The notes under the pieces: model-generated | Told to the model about the DNA's origin: nothing | The model's database searches: none | Seen by the model: only the letters and a program-made list of their open reading frames with translations | In this document: piece by piece, positions 48,094-58,384 of the stretch | Numbering within the stretch: position 1 is the stretch's first letter | How the letters are laid out: each line of letters begins with the position of its first letter | NCBI GenBank assembly: GCA_019058495.1 | Contig: JAHPYV010000003.1 | Location: forward strand, 1 to 62,717 | Origin: Promethearchaeati archaeon | Lineage (GTDB): Archaea; Asgardarchaeota; Atabeyarchaeia; Atabeyarchaeales; Atabeyarchaeaceae | Length of the DNA stretch: 62,717 nt | Direction: 5' to 3' | Program-made: the position numbers and the translations under genes

Positions 48094-49317
48094 GTGAGTT
48101 GCTCCGACGAGTTTGACGTGTTAGTTGTCGGTGGTGGACCAATTGGAGGGATTCTTGCAGAAGGTATTGCTCGGAGCCACTTAAGTACTATGATCCTTGA
48201 GGAGCATAAGAGTATAGGTCAACCAGAGCACTGTGCAGGTCTGATAAGTCTCAACGGATTTCGTAGACTGGGAATCACGCCTCCAAAACGGCTCGTACTA
48301 AATGGGGTGAGAGGAGCCACCATATTCTCTCCGAGAGGGGAGAAGCTTACTGTTGAAAGAAGCAACATACAGGCATATGTTGTAGATAGGGTGTCTCTTG
48401 ACAGGTACTTGGTAGAGAACGCCACCCGTAACAGGTCGGAACTACTATTGGGTACTAGAGCGAAGTCAATAAGAAGAGAATCTACCGGCGCTTCCGTTAT
48501 AGTCGAGACTAGAGGTGAAAGGAAAGTCAGGAAGGAGTTCGTACTGAAAAGCAAACTAATAGTTTCAGGAGAGGGAGCGCAGGCCAAACTAACAAGTAAT
48601 GTTGGTCTAGATGCTCCGAACCCGCGAATGAGACTCTACGCGACCCAGTTTGAAATGAGTAACGTTAGATTAGAAAGAGAAGATCTCGTAGAGATTTACC
48701 TCGGAAGCTTTGCTCCAGGTTTCTTTGCTTGGGTTATACCAACTGGCGGTGACTCAGCGAGGGTAGGCTTAGCATCCAAAGTACCTAAATCATACACATC
48801 TCTTAGATATTTCGTTTCACATCACCCGGTCGCTGCTGCCAAACTTGCCAATGCACAATTAATGAAGGTTTTCGGGGGCAATGTATTGACTGGCGGGCCT
48901 CCTCAGAAGACCTATACAGACAGATTTCTAGCTGTCGGCGATTGCGCTGGACAGACCAAACCAACCACAGGCGGTGGAGTGGTAACTGGGGGAATCTGTG
49001 CAAGGATAGCAAGCAAGATCGCTGTTGACAGCGTGTTGGCAGGAGACTTTAGCAGACGTTTCCTCAAGAGATATGAGAAGATGTGGCGATCTGAACTTGG
49101 TCGAGAGTTCTTTTCGATGCTGCAGATGCGCCGCTTACTCAATCACATACCAGACTCCCTGTTGGATAGAGTAATACGCGCGGCGAGAAGCGTTGAACTA
49201 GAAAAACTTATGGAAGACAAGGGAGACATAGATGTTCAGACGCAGTTAATCAAGGCGGTAATAATGGATCCACGGATCATCATCGCTTTACTTTTCTCAT
49301 TTGTGGGTGTCCACTAG
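48094..49317 (+). CDS. Geranylgeranyl reductase family flavoprotein
   Basis: DVLVVGGGPIGGILAEGIA...QPEHCAGLIS...VGDCAGQTKPTTGGGVVTGG. Confidence 0.93.
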   Translation: MSCSDEFDVLVVGGGPIGGILAEGIARSHLSTMILEEHKSIGQPEHCAGLISLNGFRRLGITPPKRLVLNGVRGATIFSPRGEKLTVERSNIQAYVVDRVSLDRYLVENATRNRSELLLGTRAKSIRRESTGASVIVETRGERKVRKEFVLKSKLIVSGEGAQAKLTSNVGLDAPNPRMRLYATQFEMSNVRLEREDLVEIYLGSFAPGFFAWVIPTGGDSARVGLASKVPKSYTSLRYFVSHHPVAAAKLANAQLMKVFGGNVLTGGPPQKTYTDRFLAVGDCAGQTKPTTGGGVVTGGICARIASKIAVDSVLAGDFSRRFLKRYEKMWRSELGREFFSMLQMRRLLNHIPDSLLDRVIRAARSVELEKLMEDKGDIDVQTQLIKAVIMDPRIIIALLFSFVGVH

Positions 49318-49351
49318 ACTGGCACTTTCCTCAACAATCAGTACTGCTGTT

Positions 49352-50299
49352 CTATTCTTTGAGGATCCTAGACATCCTCATCACAAAATCGGCGTTCACA
49401 TTTGCGCCGAGACCGTCAACTTTTGCAACCGATTTGCCAGTCATACCATCAACAGCTCCCGCATTCACAGCAGCGCTAATAAGTTTCTTTTCGTTTGAGG
49501 AACTATGCTCGAATGACATATTCAGGAGAGAAGCCATAAGAGCTGTTAGAGCATAACTACCCCAGTTAGAGACAGAAGAAACCACTAGATGGTCGACCTT
49601 TGTCACACTTGCGATTCCTCCTCTGCATGCGCAACGACAAACCGAGCCATATGTGACATTTTCAAGAACTGCCTGCAAAATGTTACCCATTCCGATCTCG
49701 TTTCCTCCATCTCCTATACCGACTGTTAGAATGCCTCTCTCATGGGCTTGACTGAATACATAGTCAATTCTAGCCGTGTGGTCAGAGATATCTTCACCCA
49801 ACATATTGTGATAGACCTTCTTCCTATTCCAGCCTGGTCTCTCGATCGCGATAATAGCAACAGGAGAAAAATCGATGATTGCTTTGAGTGCTTCTTTTTC
49901 GGCAAGTTCATCTCCAATAGGGAACCCGTGGCATTGGAATGAGTCCAGACCAGAAGCCTCACTCAATGTTTCAAATAACGACAGATATTTCGGATCAGTC
50001 AAATACACGATATGAACGCCCATCTTGTTGAGAAGTCTGCCGATGACCACTGACCCTATAAGTCCATCGGTCTCACATCTTCCTGCACTCATTATGGTGA
50101 AACCAGATGTGATTACAACATTGCCGCCGCGTTCCACAGCCTTGCAGACGGAGGTTGCGGCTCTTAGAGTTGGCGAACCTCCAGTCATTTTAAACAGAGC
50201 TAAGTAAAGCTGCTCAATGCCTTTTCTGCTTACCGCCTGGAGCGATGTCGCTTCTATTAGCCTAGATTTCTCCTCAAGAGACATTGATCCCACCAACAT
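49352..50299 (-). CDS. D-glutamate cyclase-like (DUF4392) protein
   Basis: ITSGFTIMSAGRCETDGLIG...IERPGWNRKKVYHNMLGEDIS...VGIGDGGNEIGMGNI. Confidence 0.82.
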   Translation of the reverse strand: MLVGSMSLEEKSRLIEATSLQAVSRKGIEQLYLALFKMTGGSPTLRAATSVCKAVERGGNVVITSGFTIMSAGRCETDGLIGSVVIGRLLNKMGVHIVYLTDPKYLSLFETLSEASGLDSFQCHGFPIGDELAEKEALKAIIDFSPVAIIAIERPGWNRKKVYHNMLGEDISDHTARIDYVFSQAHERGILTVGIGDGGNEIGMGNILQAVLENVTYGSVCRCACRGGIASVTKVDHLVVSSVSNWGSYALTALMASLLNMSFEHSSSNEKKLISAAVNAGAVDGMTGKSVAKVDGLGANVNADFVMRMSRILKE

Positions 50300-50342
50300 T
50301 CTTGGATTCTAAGACCCAGATTTAAATGATACTAAGTTCATA

Positions 50343-50990
50343 ATGCCCTTGAATAACAATATCAAAGGTGCCAAAACAACGATGCGCCCCAATAGGTTTG
50401 TGAAATGCGCCGACTTCCCATGTTCGGATATACGCAAAGATCGCTACCTAGTTCCAGATATAGAGATCCAACCTGAGAAGGTTAGAGCACTAATGATTTC
50501 AGAAGCGCCACCTGAAGACGCAACTGATTACTTTTACGCGCAAAACAACCCTTCTTATATGCAAACGACCGTGCAGGCCTTCAATGATGCAGGTTTCGAT
50601 ATTTCTTCTATAGAAGATGTACTGAGACTGGGAGTATATGTAACCACGGCCGTAAAGTGTGCGAAAACTTCATATGCTGTTTCTCCAGAAACCATAGAGA
50701 ACTGCTGCGTTCGGATATTGGAGAACGAAATAGGTCTTTTCCCCAAAACTGAAACCGTTCTGCTCATGGGGGACACCGCCATAAAAGCCATGAACTTCAT
50801 CGCCAAGAAAAACACTGGAAAAAGAATAATCCCTATCGGCTCCACATACAAGATCAGGAATATCATATACTCATACAAACAGATTAGGGTCTTCCCTTCT
50901 TACCTGCAGACAGGGAAAAGCTACCTGATTGAGAAATCCAAAAGAAGGATGATCGCAGAAGATATAAAAGCGGCCCTAGCGAATCACTAG
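50343..50990 (+). CDS. Uracil-DNA glycosylase superfamily protein
   Basis: ALMISEAPPEDATDYFY...VYVTTAVKCAKTSYAVSPETIENCC...VLLMGDTAIKAM. Confidence 0.8.
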   Translation: MPLNNNIKGAKTTMRPNRFVKCADFPCSDIRKDRYLVPDIEIQPEKVRALMISEAPPEDATDYFYAQNNPSYMQTTVQAFNDAGFDISSIEDVLRLGVYVTTAVKCAKTSYAVSPETIENCCVRILENEIGLFPKTETVLLMGDTAIKAMNFIAKKNTGKRIIPIGSTYKIRNIIYSYKQIRVFPSYLQTGKSYLIEKSKRRMIAEDIKAALANH

Positions 50991-51450
50991 CCGTTTCTTT
51001 GCCATCTAAAATAGCCACAAAATCTGCAGATATATGTGCTCAGAAAACACCCTGGCAGTTGATATGCGGATCTCACATCAATCTCTTTGCAGCACTAATA
51101 GGAAATCCCAATCTCCATTGCCAGTTCAGGTTGATGCTTGTTAATATTGCTTTCAGCGTGCTGACCAAAATCCGAGAATTGTGACCATTGATATTAGAGC
51201 TAACGAAGAACTTGGGAGCATGGACTATCAGTATTGACCTGCGGAAACGAGAATTCTCTCAATTAGTCTCGGGTCTTCTGAAGAGAAATAGACTTAAAAA
51301 GACAATAACCTAAGTAATTATACTCAAAAAGGTATGGTCAGCAAGAGTTTAGTTTGGACACTGCGAAGATAGTCGACAAGTAACCATAATCTGGTTGCGT
51401 CTAATTCTTCGGGATCATCCAACCACAATTTGAATGGGTGAAAATGGAAA

Positions 51451-51627
51451 ATGGCAAGAATCCAAATGCCCGCATGCACGAGTTGTGGTCGTTTCATACA
51501 GCCGGGCGACCAGGCTGTGCATTTCACTTGCCCGAATTGCGGCGAAGTCGTAATATGGCGTTGTGGCAAATGTAGAAAGTTTGGCAACACCTTCCGCTGC
51601 GCAAAATGCAATTTTACTGGTCCGTAG
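51451..51627 (+). CDS. Small four-CxxC zinc-ribbon protein (HVO_2753-like) upstream of aEF1B
   Basis: MARIQMPACTSCGRFIQPGDQAVHFTCPNCGEVVIWRCGKCRKFGNTFRCAKCNFTGP*. Confidence 0.93.
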   Translation: MARIQMPACTSCGRFIQPGDQAVHFTCPNCGEVVIWRCGKCRKFGNTFRCAKCNFTGP

Positions 51628-51767
51628 CAGATTCACTAACCGTCTAGTATAATATTGAGAAAAGTCGAAAGGTTTCGTTTGTGCGATTTCGGAACTGTGC
51701 GCTTAAAGATATGGTTCGATAGCCTGCCATCGATAGCTGAATACAGTTGACGATAATGTGAGGAAAC

Positions 51768-52034
51768 ATGGCAAATGTTCTCGCAATAATAAAGATCATG
51801 CCTGAAAGCATTGACACCAACCTTCAAAAACTGCAGAATGCCATTTCAAAGAAGTTGCCTCCGAAAGTCACCATCAAAAAGGTGGAAACTGAGGATATAG
51901 CATTTGGGATAAAAGCTTTGAAGCTTAGCTTGATGCTGCCTGATGAAACGGGCGGAACAGATATTGTCGAGGAAGCAATAAGGAAGATCAGTGGAGTAAG
52001 TGACGTGCAAGTGGAGTTCTGTAGCAGATTGTAG
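51768..52034 (+). CDS. ef1B: Elongation factor aEF1-beta
   Basis: 88 aa; VLAIIKIMPESIDTNLQKLQNAI...IAFGIKALKLSLMLPDETGGTDIVEEAIRKISGVSDVQVE. Confidence 0.94.
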   Translation: MANVLAIIKIMPESIDTNLQKLQNAISKKLPPKVTIKKVETEDIAFGIKALKLSLMLPDETGGTDIVEEAIRKISGVSDVQVEFCSRL

Positions 52035-52240
52035 TACCCGACACAAAGAGCAGTTGAGGAAATTGATAACCCGTTTCATATCTTGATCTGATGTCTAAAT
52101 GAACTTGAGGCATATTTCGTTAAACACATGGCTATAAGAGAGTTAGTGTCCACTTTCTCAGGTTGAATATTCATTCATTACATGAGTATTAATCCATACA
52201 AGGATTCGATCATTGTGACTCAGGACTAGGAGGGAAGACT

Positions 52241-54424
52241 TTGCAGGCGATTAGTAGCCCGCAACTCAAGGTGGAGGAAGCACATCGCAAAGACGTGGGT
52301 AGATTCAAAGCCAGGCTTAGTAGTGATTTGCTTGAGAAGCTCAACGCTCAAACTGGTGACATAATCGAGATCAAGGGCAAGCGCGTAACTGCCGCGATAG
52401 CTTGGTCTGCCCGTCCCGATGATGACGAACCAGGTACAATCAGGATGGATGGCTACCTAAGAAGGAACGCTGGCGTCAGCCTCGGGGACAAAGTCACTGT
52501 GAAGAGAGCATCGGAAAAACCAGCCGTGTCAGTTGTCCTCACACCGCTTTCAAAGCGGCTCTCAATCGATACCAACTTTGAAGTTTTCGTCAAAAACAGG
52601 TTGATCAACTACCCAATCACTCAGGGAGACATAATCTCAGTCACAATGATAACTAAGGGATTCTCATTTGTTGTCACGAAGACTAGGCCTGACGGTGTAA
52701 TCGTTATAAAACCTCAGACGTCGCTTCGTATAAGCAGCAAGCCCCACCACCCTTCCCAGAATAAAAGCATTCCGTATTCAACTTATGAAGACATTGGGGG
52801 ATTAAATGATGCTATTTTCAAGTTACGTGAGATTGTTGAACTTCCTCTCAAACACCCTGAACTATTCGAGAAGTTAGGAATAGAGCCTCCTCGAGGCGTT
52901 CTTCTACATGGGCCTTCAGGATGCGGCAAGACTCTACTAGCTAGAGCGGCTGCAAATGAATCAGATGCACACTTCATAGCCATCAATGGACCAGAGATCA
53001 ACAGCAAGTTCTATGGAGAATCAGAGAAACATTTGCGCGAAGTTTTCAAGGAAGCTGAAGAGAACTCTCCTGGAATAATATTCATTGATGAAATCGATGC
53101 CATTGCTCCAAAAAGAGAAGAGACGATAGGTGAAGTCGAGAGGAGGATCGTCGCTCAATTGCTATCGCTCATGGATGGACTGCAGCGCAAGGGTAAGGTA
53201 ATTGTAATCGGAGCTACAAACAGAGCAAGCTCAATAGATCTTGCGCTGAGGCGACCAGGAAGATTCGATCGTGAAATTGAACTTCCCGTCCCCGCGGCCG
53301 AAGAGAGAATAGAGATTTTGCAGATTCACACAAGATGGATGCCACTCGCTGAGGATGTTGATCTTGAGAAGATCGCTAAGAAGACACATGGTTTCGTCGG
53401 AGCCGATCTCGCTGCATTATGCAGGGAAGCAGCCATGCATTCTCTTCGTCGCCGCATTCCATCAATGGTGTTTGAAGAGGAGAGCATACCGAGCGAGATA
53501 ATGGATAATCTCAAGATCTCGATGAGAGACTTTGATGAAGCTCTGAGAGAAATACAGCCTTCAGCTCTGAGGGAAATTCTTGTTGAAATACCTTCTGTTC
53601 ATTGGGGTGACATTGGAGGTCTCGGTTCGGTAAAGCAAGAACTATTGGAAGTTGTTGAGTGGCCCTTAAAAAAGACAGCAGAATTTAGGAAGATGGGTGT
53701 AAAGCCTCCAAGAAGTGCCCTTCTGTTTGGTCCTCCGGGTTGTGGAAAGACTCTGTTGGCAAAGGCTGCCGCGACCGAAAGTGAGGTCAACTTCCTCACT
53801 ATTAGAGGACCTGAGGTCATAAGCAAGTGGGTCGGAGAATCCGAAAAGGCTATTCGTGAAATATTCAGGAAGGCCAGATCAGCGGCACCGGCGCTGATTT
53901 TCATAGATGAACTCGATTCTATAGCCAGAAGAAGAGAATATGTTACAAATGATTCGAATGTACCTGAACGGGTCGTAAGCCAACTTCTCACCGAGATGGA
54001 TGAGCTGGCGACCATAGAGAACGTTGCTCTTATATGCGCCACGAATCGTCCTGACGTTCTCGACCCTGCTTTGTTAAGACCTGGGAGAATCGACCGAATG
54101 ATATATGTACCACCGCCAAGCGCGAATGAGAGACTTGAAATACTAATGATTTACACACGGAATGTACCACTAGGGGAAGATGTTGACCTCAAGAGGATAT
54201 CAATAGAGACAGATGGATACATAGGAGCTGACCTTGAGAATCTATGCAGGGAAGCAGCTATCTTTGCCATAAGAGAAAAGAGCATCAGAGTCAGATCCAG
54301 TCATTTCGAGCTATCGATGAAGAGAATACACCCAACTGTCACACCCGAAATAGTGCGAAGATATGAATCATTCGCTGATTTTTTGAGGAGACAATGGCCC
54401 GGTCAGCCCGAATCAGTCATATGA
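52241..54424 (+). CDS. cdc48: CDC48/VCP-type double AAA+ ATPase
   Basis: Two Walker A/B sets: [32 protein letters not shown] and [33 protein letters not shown]-terminal double-psi region. Confidence 0.96.
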   Translation: MQAISSPQLKVEEAHRKDVGRFKARLSSDLLEKLNAQTGDIIEIKGKRVTAAIAWSARPDDDEPGTIRMDGYLRRNAGVSLGDKVTVKRASEKPAVSVVLTPLSKRLSIDTNFEVFVKNRLINYPITQGDIISVTMITKGFSFVVTKTRPDGVIVIKPQTSLRISSKPHHPSQNKSIPYSTYEDIGGLNDAIFKLREIVELPLKHPELFEKLGIEPPRGVLLHGPSGCGKTLLARAAANESDAHFIAINGPEINSKFYGESEKHLREVFKEAEENSPGIIFIDEIDAIAPKREETIGEVERRIVAQLLSLMDGLQRKGKVIVIGATNRASSIDLALRRPGRFDREIELPVPAAEERIEILQIHTRWMPLAEDVDLEKIAKKTHGFVGADLAALCREAAMHSLRRRIPSMVFEEESIPSEIMDNLKISMRDFDEALREIQPSALREILVEIPSVHWGDIGGLGSVKQELLEVVEWPLKKTAEFRKMGVKPPRSALLFGPPGCGKTLLAKAAATESEVNFLTIRGPEVISKWVGESEKAIREIFRKARSAAPALIFIDELDSIARRREYVTNDSNVPERVVSQLLTEMDELATIENVALICATNRPDVLDPALLRPGRIDRMIYVPPPSANERLEILMIYTRNVPLGEDVDLKRISIETDGYIGADLENLCREAAIFAIREKSIRVRSSHFELSMKRIHPTVTPEIVRRYESFADFLRRQWPGQPESVI

Positions 54425-54459
54425 TACATGGATGATGCGAGAAGAGGTGGACAACTCAA

Positions 54460-54723
54460 ATGGAACAGAAGGTTTGGAATGCTCTCCCTCTCAGGAACGT
54501 AATCTTGGCCATATTAGCTAAGCACCAAGGTGTTATATTAGATAATGAAATGGAGGCCATAATAGAGAAAGAATGTGGAGAGCTTTCGCCGTCAGCGATA
54601 AACAAAGCTTTGATGGACCTTGAAATTAATGGAGTAATTCACGTGTCCAGAATAACAAAGACAAAAAGACGCGTTGAAGTGATTAAGCCTGGTGCGGAGT
54701 TTCTTGCAGTCAGTGAAGACTAA
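54460..54723 (+). CDS. Small winged-helix protein
   Basis: LRNVILAILAKHQGVILDNEMEAIIEKECGELSPSAINKALMDLEINGVIHVSRIT. Confidence 0.65.
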   Translation: MEQKVWNALPLRNVILAILAKHQGVILDNEMEAIIEKECGELSPSAINKALMDLEINGVIHVSRITKTKRRVEVIKPGAEFLAVSED

Positions 54724-54779
54724 TGCCTTCACAATGCACCTGAGAAAAGGGTATAGCTCTCAGTTCAGTAGCATATACC

Positions 54780-55820
54780 GTGGTGACAGGCTGGTTGGGA
54801 GTGCAGAATCTAGGGGATCTAATTCTAAAGAAGAAAGTGAGTATGGAAGAGCTGAGCGGTCGAACCTTAACTATTGACGCTTTGAATTATCTCTATGCTT
54901 TCTTAAGCGTCGTCAGGCAACCTGATGGGACTCCTCTAATGGATGGGAAGAAGAGAATTACATCACACCTCAGTGGACTCTTTTATCGGACCATAAACCT
55001 GATTGAATCAAACATTAAGCCAATATTCGTCTTTGACGGCGAGCCACCTATCTTGAAGAAGGACACAATCAAAGAGCGCCGGGAGATGAGAGAGGCGGCG
55101 AAAGTAAAGTGGGAGGAGGCTCTAAGCGCTGGCGACATTGTTGCAGCAAGAAAATACGCCCAATTTGCATTGAAACTGACTGACAAGATGATCCAGGAAA
55201 GCAAAGACCTTCTAGACTATCTTGGAGTTCCATGGATTAGGGCACCTTCTGAAGGTGAAGCTCAAGCTGCATATATGACCAACAAAGGCGATGCATGGAG
55301 TACAGGGAGCCAAGACTACGACTCTATTCTGTTCGGCTCTCCCAGGTTGGTCAGAAACATAGTGATAAGTGGAAGAAGAAAGTTGCCCAGTAAGAACATT
55401 TATGTCAAGATTGAACCGGAACTGGTCGATTCGGCAGAGTCGTTGAAGACTCTCGGCGTAACAAGAGAACAACTAATTGAGATAGCACTGATCCTTGGTA
55501 CGGACTTCAACCCGGGAATAAAAGGCATCGGTCCTAAAACGGCGTTGAAACTTGTCAAGAACTATGGGAGCGCTGAACGTGTGTTAAAAGAGAAAAACTT
55601 ACCCGTCGATGCACCTTATGACGAAGTGCGGGGGATATTCCTAAATCCTAAGGTAGTGGATGATTACGAACTGAAATACGGGCGAATTGATAAGGAGAAG
55701 GTCGTACGACTATTAGTAGACGAGCATGACTTTTCTCTTGAACGAGTCCAAGTAGCACTCAAAAGAATCGAAGAAGTAGCAAGAACCCCAAAGCCTACTG
55801 GTCTCGATCAGTGGTTTTGA
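54780..55820 (+). CDS. fen: Flap endonuclease FEN1
   Basis: VFDGEPPILKKDTI; APSEGEAQAAYM; GTDFNPGIKGIGPKTALKLVKNYGS. Confidence 0.97.
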   Translation: MVTGWLGVQNLGDLILKKKVSMEELSGRTLTIDALNYLYAFLSVVRQPDGTPLMDGKKRITSHLSGLFYRTINLIESNIKPIFVFDGEPPILKKDTIKERREMREAAKVKWEEALSAGDIVAARKYAQFALKLTDKMIQESKDLLDYLGVPWIRAPSEGEAQAAYMTNKGDAWSTGSQDYDSILFGSPRLVRNIVISGRRKLPSKNIYVKIEPELVDSAESLKTLGVTREQLIEIALILGTDFNPGIKGIGPKTALKLVKNYGSAERVLKEKNLPVDAPYDEVRGIFLNPKVVDDYELKYGRIDKEKVVRLLVDEHDFSLERVQVALKRIEEVARTPKPTGLDQWF

Positions 55821-55889
55821 TGCATGTCAGGAATCAAAAAAGGGGAGTTGGTGTTTGGTCTCGGATCTAGTTTCCGTGCCATTCATCGG

Positions 55890-56327
55890 CTATGCGAAAA
55901 CCACGTCAGCTTCTCCAGTAATCACTTGTTCACCTTTCTGATTTTCGGCCCAAAGCTCGCAGAAAACCGTCTTCCTACCGCCTTCGATCTTCTTATCCTT
56001 TACCTTGCCCTTACAGGTCACTGTGTCGCCAGGCTTAACAATTGCTCCAAACCGTACCTTTATTCTCTTCAGAGAGCCCTCGAGTCCAGCCCAGCTAGCC
56101 ACATGTTGAGCAACGAACCCCATGTTGAGCATTCCGTGTGCTATAACGCCAGGAAGACCAAATGCAGTAGCATACTTGTCATCAATATGGATCGGATTGT
56201 GATCCCCTGAAGCGTCTGCGTACTTTCTAATCCATTCCTTCGTCAATGGTCCCTTTGCAAGTGGGGGAATACTGTCTCCAACTTTGATCTTATCATAACT
56301 AGCTTGACTACTCATGTTCTTTATCAC
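55890..56327 (-). CDS. MaoC-like hot-dog dehydratase
   Basis: RKYADASGDHNPIHIDDKYATAFGLPGVIAHGMLNMGF. Confidence 0.93.
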   Translation of the reverse strand: MIKNMSSQASYDKIKVGDSIPPLAKGPLTKEWIRKYADASGDHNPIHIDDKYATAFGLPGVIAHGMLNMGFVAQHVASWAGLEGSLKRIKVRFGAIVKPGDTVTCKGKVKDKKIEGGRKTVFCELWAENQKGEQVITGEADVVFA

Positions 56328-56340
56328 TTCCTCACTAGAG

Positions 56341-56826
56341 CTACCTTTCTATTAAAACAACATGTGAAACGGCGACTTTCTCTCCTTTTTGATTCTTGGA
56401 CGTGACTTCGATTGTGACTATCCCGCGTTTGCTGCCGTCTTTGCGCGGCTTATGTTCTACATTAGATATTTTTGCAACCGAGGTTATATCATCTCCAGGG
56501 CGCACAGGGGTAAAGTATTCGAATTCCTGCTCTCCGTGAACCATTATTCCAACATTTATCTTAGCGTCCAAGGCAACTTGGACGAGGGGTGTAGGCGGTT
56601 GTTTACCAGCTTCCAATGGACCACCGAAGCACACAGGGTAGGTTGGCGGGGCGATTATTCCCTTGTACTTCGTTTTTGCAGCGTATTTATCGTCGGTGTA
56701 GAGTTTGTTAGGGTCTTCGACAGCTTGCGCAAAGGCAGCTATATGCGACTTCTCAACTTTGAACTTAACAGGAGGATACTCTTTTCCCTTAACATTCAAA
56801 TCAACTTTTGTGTCTTTGCCAGGCAA
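56341..56826 (-). CDS. MaoC-like N-terminal hot-dog domain protein
   Basis: FAQAVEDPNKLYTDDKYAAKTKYKGIIAPPTYPVCFGG. Confidence 0.88.
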   Translation of the reverse strand: MPGKDTKVDLNVKGKEYPPVKFKVEKSHIAAFAQAVEDPNKLYTDDKYAAKTKYKGIIAPPTYPVCFGGPLEAGKQPPTPLVQVALDAKINVGIMVHGEQEFEYFTPVRPGDDITSVAKISNVEHKPRKDGSKRGIVTIEVTSKNQKGEKVAVSHVVLIER

Positions 56827-57097
56827 ATATTGCCACTCTCCAATTCTGATACTATTCGTTTAGTTAGCATGTGAACTCTTACTAAGAGCAGAACTAAAAA
56901 GGTTTCTCATTAGAAAGGAAACTTCTGTCAAAAGGCGACTGAGCGTAAATATGGGGTGGTCCTACGACAATAACCTGCAGCACCCTTTTGGCACGGTGGT
57001 TCTCATTGGCTACAAATCGAAGGCTGGCGAGAACGGCATAAAAGGTGAGAGGGAAATTGTTTTTAAAGGAAGCACAAGATTAATCATTAGTATGCTT

Positions 57098-57203
57098 GCG
57101 GGGGTGTCCGAGCCTGGTCAAAGGAGGTAGACACGTTCTAACGTGACCTATGCTTAGGACCTATCGGCGTAGGCCTGCGTGGGTTCGAAGCCCACCCCCC
57201 GCA
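57098..57203 (+). tRNA. tRNA-Leu(TAG) with a 21-nt intron in the anticodon stem (57131-57151); CCA encoded
   Basis: GCGGGGG/CCCCCGC; spliced anticodon arm GTAGG-CTTAGGA-CCTAT; long variable arm; T-arm GTGGG-TTCGAAG-CCCAC; BHB AGGT[AGA]CACGTT..AACGTGACCT[ATG]. Confidence 0.92.
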
Positions 57204-57366
57204 CCACAGCCAAGCAAACCTGCATCTTGTCTTTCGGCGAGAGTATCATATGGAATTCTGTCTCACGTGCAACCACAAAGGACCTACTCATCAGCACGCG
57301 CTTGCAAACAAATTAGTACACAAGGTTTTATTTCATTGACTAACTACTGTTACACTGGGTGATCTC

Positions 57367-57669
57367 GTGTCTGCAAGTCCTTTGGAAATCTATAAGAAAT
57401 TTGATCCGAAAGTGATTGAGTGCTTCGAGAATATACAGCACTCTGCGCTTTCTGAGGGAGCACTGTCTCAGAAGGTCAAGCTGCTAATAGCTATGGCCAT
57501 TGATGTGGAGCATGGAGCTAATCAGGGTGCCACATCCTTGGGTCAAAGGGCAATAAAACTGGGCGCCACGCGGGAGGAGATTATCGAAACCCTTAGAATA
57601 GCCTATTATGTGGGAGGCAACCGAGCTCTATTTACCTCTGCAGTAGTTCTGCAGAGTCTCTTCAAGTGA
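57367..57669 (+). CDS. Carboxymuconolactone decarboxylase/AhpD-like protein
   Basis: FENIQHSALSEGALSQKVKLLIAMAIDVEHGANQGATSLGQRAIKLGATREEIIETLRIA. Confidence 0.85.
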   Translation: MSASPLEIYKKFDPKVIECFENIQHSALSEGALSQKVKLLIAMAIDVEHGANQGATSLGQRAIKLGATREEIIETLRIAYYVGGNRALFTSAVVLQSLFK

Positions 57670-57928
57670 GCAAGGAACTCCTCTCCTAAATCCTTTTTAT
57701 TAATAACCCCTTTCGCCCGCGCGTACCGCACCTAAGGCGCGAATTCTTGGACAGTATACCAACGGTCCTCATTAAGATCAGTCCAACACTATAACTAGAG
57801 ACGTGGACTCTATCCAGGAACTTCTTTGTCATCATCAGAGGAGATTGCTGATACTCTCACTAAGTCAAAGGTTTTATAAGAAAAACGTTAAAATCTGTAA
57901 TCCTCACCTACAGTTAAAGACGAAAGCG

Positions 57929-58041
57929 GCCGGGATGGGATTACGCTTCGCGGCTATGCGCTGTTGGGAAGCGTCCCATGAGCCTGGATAGCCTAGGGGC
58001 CTGTGGAGCCCTCGACGCGGGTTCGAATCCCGCTCCCGGCC
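57929..58041 (+). tRNA. tRNA-His(GTG) with one ~37-39 nt intron at the 5' side of the D-arm (within 57936-57980); G-1 at 57928, C73
   Basis: GCCGGGA/TCCCGGC, anticodon GGGGC-CTGTGGA-GCCCT, T-arm GCGGG-TTCGAAT-CCCGC; GGGA[TTA]CGCTTC..GAAGCGTCCC[ATG] BHB. Confidence 0.9.
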
Positions 58042-58080
58042 CTCAGTTGTCAAGGGTGTCAAAGGACAAGTTTGGATGGT

Positions 58081-58156
58081 GGGCCGGTAGCACAGACTGG
58101 AAGTTTGCGCCGGCTTTGCAAGCCGGAGGTCGTGGGTTCAAATCCCACCCGGTCCA
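58081..58156 (+). tRNA. tRNA-Ala(TGC), intronless
   Basis: GGGCCGG/CCGGTCC, CCGGC-TTTGCAA-GCCGG, GTGGG-TTCAAAT-CCCAC. Confidence 0.95.
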
Positions 58157-58384
58157 CTCAATTATTGTTGACCGAGTGCACCATCATTGGCAATTCTCTT
58201 TACAACCTTCCTCGTCAGAAGCAGAGCAATAAGTCCATACCAAACTACGGATGGCAACGACCAAAGCAAAACTGGCAGAATACCTTTCATAGAGATCCTT
58301 CGATGAACGAGTGGACAATACCACAAGGAGAAAAATATAAGAGTAACAAGTCAGAATTGTCAGATGATAATTCGTATTAGCAAA

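Noticed and set aside
50999-51184. 61-aa ORF after the UDG-like gene
   Set aside because: No conserved features and no convincing promoter or RBS; likely spurious.
51324-51636. Minus-strand ORFs 51324 and 51415
   Set aside because: The plus strand encodes a clear 59-aa zinc-ribbon protein, so these are shadows.
57150-58380. ORFs 57150, 57803, 57978, 58003, 58184
   Set aside because: They overlap tRNA genes and are composition artefacts.
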